NCBI GenBank assembly: GCA_902774395.1
Contig: CACYIK010000002.1
Span: forward strand, 149,299 to 213,298
DNA length: 64,000 nucleotides
Reading direction: 5' to 3'
Origin: an uncultured Bacteroidota bacterium
Lineage (GTDB): Bacteria > Bacteroidota > Bacteroidia > Bacteroidales > P3
How positions within the stretch are numbered: the stretch's first letter is position 1; each line of letters opens with the position of its first letter. Under the pieces are notes generated by a model. That model was not told the origin of the DNA and ran no database searches. It saw only the letters and a list, made by a program, of their open reading frames with translations. This document shows, in pieces, positions 48,248 to 57,334 of this stretch. The translations under genes were made by a program, and so were the position numbers.

Positions 48248-49540
48248 TTAGCTGCTGACTGCTTTCTTAATGATATGATGTCCTATGCGGCAGTCGAGAC
48301 AACGACGGCCGTTGCAATAGTTATTCTTGAGTTGGATGAGTGCCTGGCTCTGGGCGGCATTGTCGGGCTTCTGCCCGAGGGACTGGAACTGACGTATGAT
48401 GCTGTTGTTCTCGGGCGGCAGCTGTTGCAGGAGCCGCAATGCCTGCTCCTTGTACTGCTGCTGTCCGCGCACCGCGCCATAGACGAAGAGTAACGGTATC
48501 CAGGCGTTGATTATCAGCAGCTCGGCCTGCATGCGGCCCAGCCGCTTGACACTCTTCCGCTCCGTGGCCTGGTCGAAATGGTAGTGGTTGTCCCAATAGT
48601 CGGCCGCATGGCAGTCGAGTAGCTTCACTATCTGCTCCACGTCGGTCATGGGGAGCAAGGTGGAGAAGAGGTTGGACGACATGGAAACCAGCTGTGCGAA
48701 CTGGCTGATGCGGATGGTGGGGAACGACGACGGCCGCACACGGAAGAAACGCCAGAGGTAGCCCCCGATGGGGCTGAGCGAGGCACCTGAACGGAAAGCC
48801 TCGTAGTCGGTCTGCAGCTGCCGCGGGTAGTCGTCCTCGAAGTATCCCTCGAGCAGTCCGGCCTGTCCCATCAGCAGTGCCTCGATGCGGCGCGGGTTGT
48901 CTTTCCACCGTGCCAGGAATCGCTGGTCGGTGGCTTTAGCCAGCAGCTCGAACGGCAAAGCGTTGACCTTGCCCCCGAAATAGTGGGCCATGAGCCAATA
49001 GCAGGTCTGCTCCCAGTTGCCACGGCTCTCGTCGAGCAGGCGACGCACCACCTCCGACTTGCATTCGATGCGCTCCACCGACAGGCGGTCGAGGAAGGAG
49101 TTGACGACAAGCGCCGGCACCTCGGGCAACCGGCGGGAACAAGGGATGATGTCGGCAGGCGTAGGCGGCGCCATCAGGCTGTCATAGCCCGCCACAATGG
49201 CGGGATTGATGAAGGACTTGAGCTCGAGGGTCTGCGGCACCTGTCCATTCTCAAGGACAATCTCGCGGTCGTGCTCATAGACCACATGCAGGATGATGCC
49301 GTTGTAGCTCTTGTCCTTGGAGTGGCAGTGGGCGTCCCAGTCGGAGCTACGCATGTGGAGCTCTATATTTCCGGCCCACTCCACCTCCCCTATCGTGACA
49401 CGGGCATTGAAGAAGTCAGGACCTGCATCACGGTTCAGGTCGCCAGCCCGATGTACGACAACAGGCTGCCCATCGGTGGTGGCCAGCCTTTTGTCGAGCA
49501 TCTGATGCTGCCAGATGTAATGCAGGAACGCCTCAGTCAT
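48248..49540 (-). CDS. DUF2851 family protein
   Basis: A 430-residue cytoplasmic protein starting MTEAFLHYIWQHQMLDKRL, with HRAGDLNRDAGPDFFNARV and NIELHMRSSDWDAH, the conserved N-terminal pattern of DUF2851. The C-terminus has clustered Cys (CNGRRCLDCRIG) that may bind metal. The motif DxGPDFxxA is reminiscent of PD-(D/E)XK nucleases, but no activity is established as far as I know. Confidence 0.88.
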   Translation of the reverse strand: MTEAFLHYIWQHQMLDKRLATTDGQPVVVHRAGDLNRDAGPDFFNARVTIGEVEWAGNIELHMRSSDWDAHCHSKDKSYNGIILHVVYEHDREIVLENGQVPQTLELKSFINPAIVAGYDSLMAPPTPADIIPCSRRLPEVPALVVNSFLDRLSVERIECKSEVVRRLLDESRGNWEQTCYWLMAHYFGGKVNALPFELLAKATDQRFLARWKDNPRRIEALLMGQAGLLEGYFEDDYPRQLQTDYEAFRSGASLSPIGGYLWRFFRVRPSSFPTIRISQFAQLVSMSSNLFSTLLPMTDVEQIVKLLDCHAADYWDNHYHFDQATERKSVKRLGRMQAELLIINAWIPLLFVYGAVRGQQQYKEQALRLLQQLPPENNSIIRQFQSLGQKPDNAAQSQALIQLKNNYCNGRRCLDCRIGHHIIKKAVSS

Positions 49541-49541
49541 G

Positions 49542-49614
49542 AAAGAATTAAGAATTAAAAATTAAAAATTAAGAATTGGTTTCAGTCCCAAGTTTTTTCA
49601 ATTTTCAATTTAAT
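49542..49614. repeat. Inverted 7-bp-period array between DUF2851 and dnaJ
   Basis: Left arm AATTAAG, AATTAAA and AATTAAA units; core TTTCAGTCCCAAG; inverted right arm TTCAATT and TTCAATTTAATT, ending at the dnaJ stop codon (49610-49612). Confidence 0.8.
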
Positions 49615-50764
49615 TAAACATCTCCTTCATCTTGTCGAAGAAGCCACGCTCCTGTTTGGTGGGGTTGGGCTGGAAATTGGGATGTTTCTGGAGGTCTTCG
49701 AGGAGTTTCTTCTCTTCCTTGGTAAGCTCTTTGGGAATCCATACGTTGAGGCACACCAGGAGGTCTCCGCGGCCGTAGCCGTTGACCACCGGCAGGCCTT
49801 TACCGCGCAGGCGCACCACACGCCCCGACGGGGTGCCGGGGTCTATCTTGATTTTCACCTTGCCGTTGAGCGTGGGAATCTCCACCGACGCGCCCATGGC
49901 AGCCTCGGAGAAGGTGACGAAGGCGTTATAGTAGAGGTTGGCGTCCTGACGCTCGAAGGTGTCGTGTTCCAATTCCTCGACAAGCACGATGAGGTCGCCG
50001 GCGATGCCGTTGTGGGGAGCGGCGTTGCCCTGCCCCTGCATGGCCAGCTGCATGCCGTCCTGCACGCCGGCGGGGATATTGATGGTGATAATCTCGTCGC
50101 TCTTGACGATGCCGTCGCCGTGGCAGTCGTGGCACTTGTCCTTGATGATACGTCCCTCGCCGCCGCAATGGGGGCAGGCGCTCTGGGTCTGCATCATGCC
50201 GAGGATGGTGCGCTTGGTCTCGGTAACCACGCCGCTGCCGTGGCAGTGCGGGCAAGTTTCGGTCTTGCCGTCGCAGGCACCGCTGCCGCCGCAGGTCTTG
50301 CAGGGCACATACTTGCTGACCTTGATCTTCTTCTCGCATCCGCGGTCTATCTCTTCGAGGGTCAGCTTAACCTTGATACGCAGGTTGGTGCCGCGCAGCA
50401 CACGACGGGTCTGGCCGCCGTTGCCACTGCCGAAGCCCGAGAAGCCCGTGCGGAAACCGCCGCCGAACAAGTCGCCAAAGATACTGCCAAACTGCGAAAA
50501 GATATCGTTCATATCCATGCCTCCCTGACCGTAGGCGCCATCCATGCCGGCCATGCCGAACTGGTCATAGCGGGCCTTCTTGTCGGGATTGCTCAGCACA
50601 TCGTAAGCCTCGGCCGCCTCCTTGAATTTCTCCTCGGCCTCCTTGTCGCCGGGGTTGCGGTCGGGATGGTACTGGAGAGCCAACTTGCGGTAGGCTTTCT
50701 TCAGTTCCTCGGGAGTGGCATTCTTGTCCACTCCAAGCACTTCATAGTAATCTCTCTTTGCCAT
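49610..50764 (-). CDS. dnaJ: Chaperone DnaJ (Hsp40)
   Basis: Co-chaperone that stimulates DnaK ATPase and binds unfolded protein. The 384-residue type I DnaJ has the J domain with YHPDRNPGD, a Gly/Phe-rich region ([17 protein letters not shown]), four zinc motifs ([32 protein letters not shown]) and the C-terminal beta domains. It follows grpE with an array-filled gap of about 120 bases. Confidence 0.96.
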   Translation of the reverse strand: MAKRDYYEVLGVDKNATPEELKKAYRKLALQYHPDRNPGDKEAEEKFKEAAEAYDVLSNPDKKARYDQFGMAGMDGAYGQGGMDMNDIFSQFGSIFGDLFGGGFRTGFSGFGSGNGGQTRRVLRGTNLRIKVKLTLEEIDRGCEKKIKVSKYVPCKTCGGSGACDGKTETCPHCHGSGVVTETKRTILGMMQTQSACPHCGGEGRIIKDKCHDCHGDGIVKSDEIITINIPAGVQDGMQLAMQGQGNAAPHNGIAGDLIVLVEELEHDTFERQDANLYYNAFVTFSEAAMGASVEIPTLNGKVKIKIDPGTPSGRVVRLRGKGLPVVNGYGRGDLLVCLNVWIPKELTKEEKKLLEDLQKHPNFQPNPTKQERGFFDKMKEMFN

Positions 50765-50773
50765 AATTCCATC

Positions 50774-50885
50774 TAAAGTTTAAAAGTTCAAAAGACTAAA
50801 AGATTAAAAGATTAAATGTCATCTTACTATCCTTTCACCTTTTCATCTTTCTATCTTTTCATCTTTCTATCTTTTCCTCCCTCTT
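50774..50885. repeat. Inverted 8-bp-period array between grpE and dnaJ
   Basis: Left arm AAAAGTTC, AAAAGACT, AAAAGATT, AAAAGATT; short core near 50818-50830; right arm of inverted TTTTCATC and TTTCTATC units, ending at the grpE stop codon (50884-50886). Confidence 0.85.
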
Positions 50886-51447
50886 AAAAAGCCACCACTA
50901 CTTTGGCGTAGCGCAGCACCTTGTCGTTCAGATAATAACCTTTCTCCACCACGTCGACCACCAAGCCCTTCTGGGCCTCTTCGGCGGCGGGGATACGGGT
51001 GATGGCTTCGTGGAGGTTCTCGTCGAATTTCTCACCCTTCACCTCCATGGCCTTCAGACCCTTCTGCTCGAGAATCTTGAGCATCTTGTTATATATCAGC
51101 TTGACGCCCTCGTCCTCGGTGGCCGCCAGGGCACGCTCGAAGTCGTCGATGACAGGCAGGATGGCCTTCATCATCTCACGGCTGCCGTTAATCAGCAGGT
51201 CGGCCTTCTCCTGGGTGGTGCGTTTACGGTAGTTCTCGTACTCAGAGTAAAGGCGGAGGTACTTGTCGTTGAGCTCGGCCAACTTCTCACCCATCTCCTG
51301 CACCTTGTCAGCCTCGCCGCTCTCCGTTGTCTCGGCGGCATCCTCGGGAGCCTGTTCTTTGGCAGCCTCGTCGTTCACCGCCTGCTCGGCAGCTTTCAGT
51401 AAGTCCTCTGTCGTTTTGTCTTTGCTATGTTTTTCTTTATTGCTCAT
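50884..51447 (-). CDS. grpE: Nucleotide exchange factor GrpE
   Basis: Releases ADP from DnaK. The 187-residue protein has an acidic N-terminal tail, the long coiled-coil helix (AELNDKYLRLYSEYENYRKR) and the C-terminal head with HEAITRIPAAEE and GYYLNDKVLRYAKVVVA. A heat-shock-like element shared with dnaK lies 42 bases upstream. Confidence 0.95.
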   Translation of the reverse strand: MSNKEKHSKDKTTEDLLKAAEQAVNDEAAKEQAPEDAAETTESGEADKVQEMGEKLAELNDKYLRLYSEYENYRKRTTQEKADLLINGSREMMKAILPVIDDFERALAATEDEGVKLIYNKMLKILEQKGLKAMEVKGEKFDENLHEAITRIPAAEEAQKGLVVDVVEKGYYLNDKVLRYAKVVVAF

Positions 51448-51488
51448 AATCTATGTGTGATTTTTTCTTGTATTATTATATCAAAAAG

Positions 51489-51522
51489 ACTGCCATTGGC
51501 AGTCTGACTGACATTTTGTCAC
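51489..51522 (+). promoter_or_regulatory. Putative heat-shock element upstream of grpE
   Basis: Contains the perfect palindrome AGACTGCCATTGGCAGTCT and then CTGACTGACATTTTGTCA. Both parts recur, in the same order, on the opposite strand upstream of dnaK. Confidence 0.5.
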
Positions 51523-53060
51523 CACCGGAAGACATCTTCCGGCCGACGGGGGCGTCGGGCTGACAGCCATTGGAAGTCCTGCAGCCGTCGCCATTCCTGC
51601 GGAAGCTTCATCACAGGGTAGGTCTTCATGTCGGGTTTGTCAAAGGTCACCACCCTGGAAGCGGTCCGCGCGGTGTCGAAATAGATGCGTATACCCGACC
51701 CCACGCCTACGTTGGCGCCCACCAGCACGGTACGGCCGCTGCTGTCGCTGTCGGTGATATAGAAGACCATCTGCGCATTGCCGGTGATGTCGGAGTAGAG
51801 AGGCTCGCCTTCTGCGAAATAGACCACGCCCTGACGGCCTTTCAATTGGTTGAATTTCTCGACATCCACCTGCTGGATGGCGAAGCAGTTGGATCGGAGC
51901 CAGGCCTGCTTCACGCCGACGCTGTCATGCTTCATCTCCATGGTGTCGGCACTGCACTGGTAGTGCTCATACCACAGCACGGGCGTCTTGTACATCATCA
52001 GCATCGAGTCGGCCACTCTGTAGAAGGCCGAGTCACACATCGCCTGGGCATCCTTGCGGTAGAGCTTCACCTTGTAGTTGGCCCTCACCGTCTCCAGCTG
52101 GTTGTTGCTGTCGGTGGTGACATACACGGTGTCGGCATGCATGAAGAGGGAGTCGCCTTTGTCGACGAAGACCACCAGGGCACTGTCGGTGACAAAGGAG
52201 AAGTTCTGACTCTGGCTCGTCTCACCATAACGGCCCCTGCAGGTGATGTTGTTGGTCGAGTCCATGATAAAGACATGCCCCTTCGCCTTGCCGTAGCGCT
52301 GCTCGTCGTCATAATAGAGGGTGTCGCAGTCTATCATGCGGCCCTGGTTGTCGACGTGCGAGGCACGGAAAGAGATGGCGAAGCGGGTGTGGGTGTTGTA
52401 ATCACCCAACTCGCTGTAGATGGTCGACGAGTCGGTATAGATATGTGTGGGACTCTCGAAATGTGCCACCTCGGTGGTGGTGTTGTAGAGGAGCGTGTCC
52501 GTCACCAAGCGCATGGAGGTGTCGCTCAGATGGACGTCGTTATAGATATAGAACTGTTTGAGGTCGGAGTTGTACTGGCCTTGACGGCTGTCGAGCTTGC
52601 GCACGCCGCTGCTCGCATAGCCCCACTTCGTGTAGTACGCCGTGGCAGTGTTACGCTCATAGGTGATGTGGTTGGCCAGCAGGCGCGTGCCACCGTCAAC
52701 CAGCGTCACCGTGTCGTCCCAGATATCCACCACACGGGCGTTGCCGTCATAGAAGAGGCGGTCGCCGTAGATGAACGAAGTGTCGGTAAGCGTGATAACC
52801 ACCCGTCCGAAAGCCGTAAAGCTGTTCTCACGGGTGTCGTAGTGTGCCGAGTCGGCACGTAGCTTCATGCCCTCATGACGTGCCACCACGCCATTGTACA
52901 ACACCCACACATCGGTATTCTGTGGACTGCGGGAGCCCATGCCGGAAGAGTACTCAATGAGCTTCTGCGCCTGCAATGCCGGCGATAGTAAAAAGAGGAA
53001 AGTGAAAAGTGCAAACACTTTCCACTTTCCCTTTAGTATTTTTTGCTCTCCGCTCTGCAC
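51519..53060 (-). CDS. OstA/LptA-like envelope protein
   Basis: A 513-residue exported protein rich in repeating beta units (YGDRLFYDGNARVVDIWDDT, ADSAHYDTREN), as in OstA/LptA domains that carry lipopolysaccharide across the periplasm. The start is GTG at 53058-53060, since no upstream ATG fits before the gldK stop 15 bases away. Both the start region and the signal-peptide core (KGKWKVFALFTFLFLL) are encoded by short-period arrays (53045-53078 and 52991-53034). The next gene upstream is gldK. Confidence 0.85.
   Translation of the reverse strand: MQSGEQKILKGKWKVFALFTFLFLLSPALQAQKLIEYSSGMGSRSPQNTDVWVLYNGVVARHEGMKLRADSAHYDTRENSFTAFGRVVITLTDTSFIYGDRLFYDGNARVVDIWDDTVTLVDGGTRLLANHITYERNTATAYYTKWGYASSGVRKLDSRQGQYNSDLKQFYIYNDVHLSDTSMRLVTDTLLYNTTTEVAHFESPTHIYTDSSTIYSELGDYNTHTRFAISFRASHVDNQGRMIDCDTLYYDDEQRYGKAKGHVFIMDSTNNITCRGRYGETSQSQNFSFVTDSALVVFVDKGDSLFMHADTVYVTTDSNNQLETVRANYKVKLYRKDAQAMCDSAFYRVADSMLMMYKTPVLWYEHYQCSADTMEMKHDSVGVKQAWLRSNCFAIQQVDVEKFNQLKGRQGVVYFAEGEPLYSDITGNAQMVFYITDSDSSGRTVLVGANVGVGSGIRIYFDTARTASRVVTFDKPDMKTYPVMKLPQEWRRLQDFQWLSARRPRRPEDVFRW
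52991..53034. repeat. Inverted 7-bp-period array encoding a signal-peptide core
   Basis: Minus strand: GAAAGTG, GAAAGTG, then core TTTG, then CACTTTT, CACTTTC. The hairpin encodes the n- and h-regions of the OstA-like signal peptide. Confidence 0.85.
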
Positions 53061-53078
53061 TCTCAGTTCTCCACTTTA
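53045..53078. repeat. 7-bp-period array spanning the gldK stop and ostA start
   Basis: CTCTCCG, CTCTGCA, CTCTCAG and TTCTCCA units run from inside the OstA-like start codon to the gldK stop codon (53076-53078). Confidence 0.8.
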
Positions 53079-54668
53079 TTTCACACGGGAGCCGAGACGG
53101 TCCATGGCGCAGCGGAAGCCAATCCACGAAGCCGAACGGTCTTGGAGGAGGTAGCGGCGGGTAGCGGCCTGCAGATAGTAGGCACGGTCCTTCCAGCTGC
53201 CGCCCTTGACCACACGCACCTTGTTGCTCACCTGGGCAGCGCCCGAGTGGTTGGTGTCGAGTTTGCGGCGGTACATCTCGTTGGTCCACTTGTCGCCCTC
53301 AGTCAGAGCGGCGTTCTCGCTCTCGCCAGCCTCTTCGCCTTCCTCACCTTCATACTCTTCCTCGTCGGCGCTCTCGGCCTCTTCACCCTCTTCGTCCTCG
53401 GAAGCGTTCTTGCTGTCGGTCTGAGCCTCCCAGCTGCTCTGGTCGAGCTGCGAGTTCTTGTCACCGTCGAGGTAGTTGACGTTGTCGGCCTGACGGTAGT
53501 TGCGGCGGTTCATCTGGTCTTCAACCTCCTTGTACACCATCATACCGTCGTCGCCAATCAGAGGAGAGTCATCCTCGTCGAGCTCGGGAGTCATATAGAT
53601 GTTACCACGATACGGGTCGACATCCTCGTAGTTGCTGATGGTCTTACGATAGACATCGGCGCACCACTCGCTGACATTGCCAGCCATGTTGTACAGACCG
53701 TAGTCGTTGGGGAAGTACCACTTCACGGGGCAGGTATAGTCCCAACCGTCGTTCAGGTTGCCGGCCACGCCCATGGCATCGCCGCGGGTGCGCTTGAAGT
53801 TGGCAAGGAACTGACCGTAGTATTTCTTGTTGGAGGAGCGCAGGCTGTGACCGGTCCAAGGATAGACCTTGTGCTCGGTGATACGCTCGTCGTAGGTGGT
53901 GCCGATGGTACCGGCGGCGGCGAACTCCCACTCAGCCTCTGTTGGCAGACGGTAGTAGGGATAGAGGATGCCGTCGGACTTGCGCACGTCGCGGTCCTCA
54001 CCACCGTTGGTGGGATTCAGGTCTTTCAGACCCTGACGGCGCTCACCTTCGTAACGGCCGGCGAGGTAGACGTCGGTCTGGAAGGCATTGGTTCCAAGAT
54101 TTTCCTGGTCGAGGGTGATGATACCCATATCGACGAGCACCTTCTCGTTGACACGGTCGGTACGCCAGCGGCAGAAAGCCTGGGCCTGCTCCCACGACAC
54201 ACCCACCACGGGGTAGTCCTGATAAGAGGGGCTCTGGAAGTAATGCTCCACGAAGCTCTCACGCCAGGCCAGACGGTCACGCCAAGCGGCGGTGTCGGGC
54301 ATAATCTTGGCCACCTTCTCGGGGAACTCGTCATTGTAGGCGCGGCGCATCCAGTAGACGAACTCGCCATACTGCTTGTTGCTCACCTCGCACTCGTCCA
54401 TATAGAACGACGACACCGTGACGGTGTGGGTGGTATTCCAAGAATAGCGGGTGTCCTCGTTGTCAAGACCAACCTTGACCGAGCCACCCTCGATAAAAAC
54501 CAGACCGGGTGCGGTGGGCTGCTCCGTTCTGTCGGAGACTTCATAACCGCCCCACAGAGGGTCGTTGTAGTTCCAACCCGTAGTCTCAGACTTGCCGGTC
54601 TTGTTTCCGCAAGCAGCCAGCAAAACGACGGTAGCCAACATCAGGCCTGAAATTCTGAAAATCTTCAT
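53076..54668 (-). CDS. gldK: Type IX secretion lipoprotein GldK/PorK
   Basis: GldK/PorK forms the periplasmic ring of the type IX secretion system with GldN/PorN. Lipoprotein signal VVLLAACG (Cys20) is followed by a sulfatase-modifying-factor-like fold: VFIEGGSVKVGL, MDECEVSNKQYGEFVYWMRR, YRLPTEAEWEFAA and NMAGNVSEWCADVY. An unusual acidic insert of about 40 residues (roughly 416-456) lies near the end. porP is directly upstream, as is common. The expected gldL, gldM and gldN do not follow; an OstA-like gene does, across an array. Confidence 0.9.
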   Translation of the reverse strand: MKIFRISGLMLATVVLLAACGNKTGKSETTGWNYNDPLWGGYEVSDRTEQPTAPGLVFIEGGSVKVGLDNEDTRYSWNTTHTVTVSSFYMDECEVSNKQYGEFVYWMRRAYNDEFPEKVAKIMPDTAAWRDRLAWRESFVEHYFQSPSYQDYPVVGVSWEQAQAFCRWRTDRVNEKVLVDMGIITLDQENLGTNAFQTDVYLAGRYEGERRQGLKDLNPTNGGEDRDVRKSDGILYPYYRLPTEAEWEFAAAGTIGTTYDERITEHKVYPWTGHSLRSSNKKYYGQFLANFKRTRGDAMGVAGNLNDGWDYTCPVKWYFPNDYGLYNMAGNVSEWCADVYRKTISNYEDVDPYRGNIYMTPELDEDDSPLIGDDGMMVYKEVEDQMNRRNYRQADNVNYLDGDKNSQLDQSSWEAQTDSKNASEDEEGEEAESADEEEYEGEEGEEAGESENAALTEGDKWTNEMYRRKLDTNHSGAAQVSNKVRVVKGGSWKDRAYYLQAATRRYLLQDRSASWIGFRCAMDRLGSRVK

Positions 54669-54725
54669 ATATCTGCTTTTTTGTATTATCCTATTAAACG
54701 ATTTTTTCTCTTTATTGTTTCATTT

Positions 54726-55724
54726 TTAGAACGACGGGCAGCGTATGGCACGCACTTTCTTCTTGTGCTCGGGCACGGGAAGCAGGAATCCCACCGTGAT
54801 TTCATGAGCTCCGGCGGTGCTGTTGGCCATCTTCGAAACGGTCACATCATAGCTGTATCCCACCTTGAAGTAGTCCTGCTGCACACCCACCTGGAAGATG
54901 AAGGCGTCGACGTTCTCCGTGCCGTGACGGAACCACACACCCACCAGGAAGGGCATCCAGTCGAGATAGACACCATAGTTAAAATAATGGAAGCCGCCCT
55001 GATACTGATAGACGATGTTGGGCGAGATGATGGGGGTACCCAGACCCAGCGACGACTGGCGGCGCCCCTCTTCGGCCACATTGATCAGACCTCCGGCATG
55101 TACCGTATACTTCATAGGCACAGGGTCTTCCGAATAGAACGCCACATTGGGCTGCGTCAGGTGGGAGACCGCCAAACCGGCATACCACTGCGAGCCGCTG
55201 ACCAACACACCGGCATTGAAGTCGGGAGTCCACTGGCTCAACTTGTCGGGAGGTGTGGCACCCGTGGCATACGAGAAGCCCAACTCGCGGTCAATCTGGT
55301 CAGGGAAGCGCAGATATTCGTCCCAGCTGAGGTGCGTGTTCACCAGCGAGGCCTGAAGGGCGGCGCTGACATAGATGTCACGGCTCAACTGAAAACGGAA
55401 AGAGTACATCGCACCTATCATGTTGGTAGACAGAGCGCCATGGTCACCCACACGGTCGGTCATCAGGAGGAAACCGAGACCACCGTGGAGGTCGGGGAAA
55501 TACTGGTCATAAGAAGCAGAGACCGTGGTAAATGCACTCACCAATCCCGGCCACTGCGCACGATAAGTCAAGGAGATTCTGGGAGCAACCGCTGATCCGG
55601 CGAACGCTGGATTCAAATACAGCGGGTTAGCGTAAAACTGAGAGAAGCCGATATCCTGGGCTCCGGCGGTCGCCGACAACAGCAACATCGCCCCCAGAAA
55701 TACCCCTTTCAGTTTCTTTTTCAT
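54726..55724 (-). CDS. porP: PorP/SprF family outer-membrane protein
   Basis: Outer-membrane component linked to type IX secretion or attachment. The protein has a signal peptide ending ATAGA, then QDIGFSQFYANPLYLNPAFAG, the PorP/SprF hallmark, and a beta-barrel-like body. ATG at 55722-55724 gives the best signal peptide; a start five codons earlier is possible. gldK follows about 57 bases downstream. Confidence 0.9.
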   Translation of the reverse strand: MKKKLKGVFLGAMLLLSATAGAQDIGFSQFYANPLYLNPAFAGSAVAPRISLTYRAQWPGLVSAFTTVSASYDQYFPDLHGGLGFLLMTDRVGDHGALSTNMIGAMYSFRFQLSRDIYVSAALQASLVNTHLSWDEYLRFPDQIDRELGFSYATGATPPDKLSQWTPDFNAGVLVSGSQWYAGLAVSHLTQPNVAFYSEDPVPMKYTVHAGGLINVAEEGRRQSSLGLGTPIISPNIVYQYQGGFHYFNYGVYLDWMPFLVGVWFRHGTENVDAFIFQVGVQQDYFKVGYSYDVTVSKMANSTAGAHEITVGFLLPVPEHKKKVRAIRCPSF

Positions 55725-55843
55725 GTGTTTTTTTGACATATTATAGGCCTATAATCAAAACGCAATATTACAAAGTTTTTTTCACATAGAGGTATTTTTA
55801 TAAAAAATATTTTGCAACAGTCATGTTATCAAACAGATATTTT

Positions 55844-56482
55844 TTATTCCACCACCTCGGGGAAGCGCCAAATTATCCTTTCTGCGTCGTCTTTTTTGCG
55901 GTTTTTGGGGTCTTTCATCAGCGGGCAACCATAGAACGTGGTGAGGTCGCAGACATCTTCCACATGCTGTATCATCACCACCTCCCGCAACCCCGTACAC
56001 ATCGAGAATGCGGAGATACCGATATGCTCCACCTCATCAGGTAACAACATCGTTTCCAACGATTTGCAATAAGCGAAAGCCCCCTCGCCAATCGCATGCA
56101 CAGAAGCATTCAACTCGATGGTTTCTAAGCGTTTGCACCCACAGAAAGCCTGCGTTCCAATACTGCGCACAAAACCGGGATACACCGCCGTCAGGCTGTC
56201 GCAGCCATAGAAGGCATACTCACCTATCTCCACCACCTCATACACCGCGCCGTTCCACTGCACCACGCCGGGCACCGTCACCTTTCCGACAGGCTTGCTC
56301 CCCGCATAGTAGGGCCACTCGCGCTCGGGATGTGTCACTCTCAGACTCTTCCCGTCGGGCAACACCTGATAGTACAACGTCTGGCCTTCGGGACTTCTGT
56401 ACGAAAAATCATATTGCGCCCTGAGGACAGACAGCGGCGAGAAAGCCGCCAACAAGCATATTATCAGCACACTACGTTTCAT
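55844..56482 (-). CDS. BspA-type leucine-rich repeat protein
   Basis: A secreted protein of about 212 residues: signal peptide, then a linker domain, then at least three BspA-type LRR units (VVEIGEYAFYGCDSLTAVY, VRSIGTQAFCGCKRLETIEL, VHAIGEGAFAYCKSLETMLL). Such repeats mediate adhesion in Bacteroidales. Shorter than most family members and without a visible sorting domain. Confidence 0.88.
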   Translation of the reverse strand: MKRSVLIICLLAAFSPLSVLRAQYDFSYRSPEGQTLYYQVLPDGKSLRVTHPEREWPYYAGSKPVGKVTVPGVVQWNGAVYEVVEIGEYAFYGCDSLTAVYPGFVRSIGTQAFCGCKRLETIELNASVHAIGEGAFAYCKSLETMLLPDEVEHIGISAFSMCTGLREVVMIQHVEDVCDLTTFYGCPLMKDPKNRKKDDAERIIWRFPEVVE

Positions 56483-56707
56483 GCCATGCAATCACTTACC
56501 AGATTTCAAAATGCAAAATTACACAAATAATTCAACCCATACAAAAACCTTGCGTTTTTTAACACAACACTCCCCTTTCGGCACTATATATTTCTTTGCT
56601 TTAAACAACGCCCCTATCCAACTCACAACATGACATATACGGAAAAGAAAAACGCTATTTCAAAGAAAAAACAATTAACTTTTTCGCTCGCATACAAATT
56701 TTATTTG

Positions 56708-56715
56708 TATTTTTG
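56708..56715 (+). promoter_or_regulatory. Promoter -7 box for the LemA-like gene
   Basis: TATTTTTG 30 bases before the ATG at 56746. Confidence 0.6.
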
Positions 56716-56745
56716 CATTTTAAACAAGCGCCATTTCATTCACAG

Positions 56746-57255
56746 ATGTTCGGATACATTATAGTCATAACGGTCCTGTTGGTTATCCTCTCGATACCCG
56801 TCCTGGTGGCCATCCACTTCGTCTCCCTGCACTACAACCGCAAGGAGAAGGAACTGCGTGACGAGTCTGAAGCCCACCGCAAGATCCTCGAGGGCACCTA
56901 CGACCGCATCTGGTCCAACATCAAGCTGCGCAGCGGCATCTCCGAGAAATACCGCCGCTCGTTCAACGACATCTACCCCGACCTGCTCGACCGCTCCATC
57001 AACAACGAGCAGTTCATCGACTGGCTGCTTGACTGCGCGCCCGACTTCTCACCCGACGAATACCTCCCCCTCCTCGAGAGCATCGCCCTCGACCGCGAGA
57101 AATTCGTCAACCACCAGCGCCGCATGATGTCGCTCATCAAAGAGCACCGCATCCTCCTCTCCAGCCGTCCCGCCAAGTGGGTCATCAAAGACCGCTCCGC
57201 CATCTACTACGTCCCCATGGACACAGAGTACTCGCGCTGGGGCCGCACCCTCTAA
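56746..57255 (+). CDS. Membrane-anchored LemA-like protein
   Basis: One N-terminal membrane segment (residues 2-25), then a helical domain: KILEGTYDRIWSNIKLRSGI, EKYRRSFNDIYPDLLD, LLESIALDREKFVNHQRRMM. The order of these helices resembles a LemA-like subfamily (WxxI...Y..F..IYP...SIE..R..F...Q), but the match is from memory. Function unknown. It converges with the ornithine aminotransferase gene across a terminator. Confidence 0.65.
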   Translation: MFGYIIVITVLLVILSIPVLVAIHFVSLHYNRKEKELRDESEAHRKILEGTYDRIWSNIKLRSGISEKYRRSFNDIYPDLLDRSINNEQFIDWLLDCAPDFSPDEYLPLLESIALDREKFVNHQRRMMSLIKEHRILLSSRPAKWVIKDRSAIYYVPMDTEYSRWGRTL

Positions 57256-57284
57256 CCCCCTCCCCCTCCCTTGACAAAAAAGAA

Positions 57285-57309
57285 GAGGCACCCCGCAAAG
57301 GGATGCCTC
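57285..57309 (-). terminator. Terminator of the ornithine aminotransferase gene
   Basis: GAGGCA...TGCCTC stem with a GC-rich interior; on the minus strand TTCTTTTTT follows. The word GGCACCCCGCAA.GGG inside it recurs at 59207 and 60808. Confidence 0.75.
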
Positions 57310-57334
57310 CGTGAGTATTTCTCTGCCGTATCGA

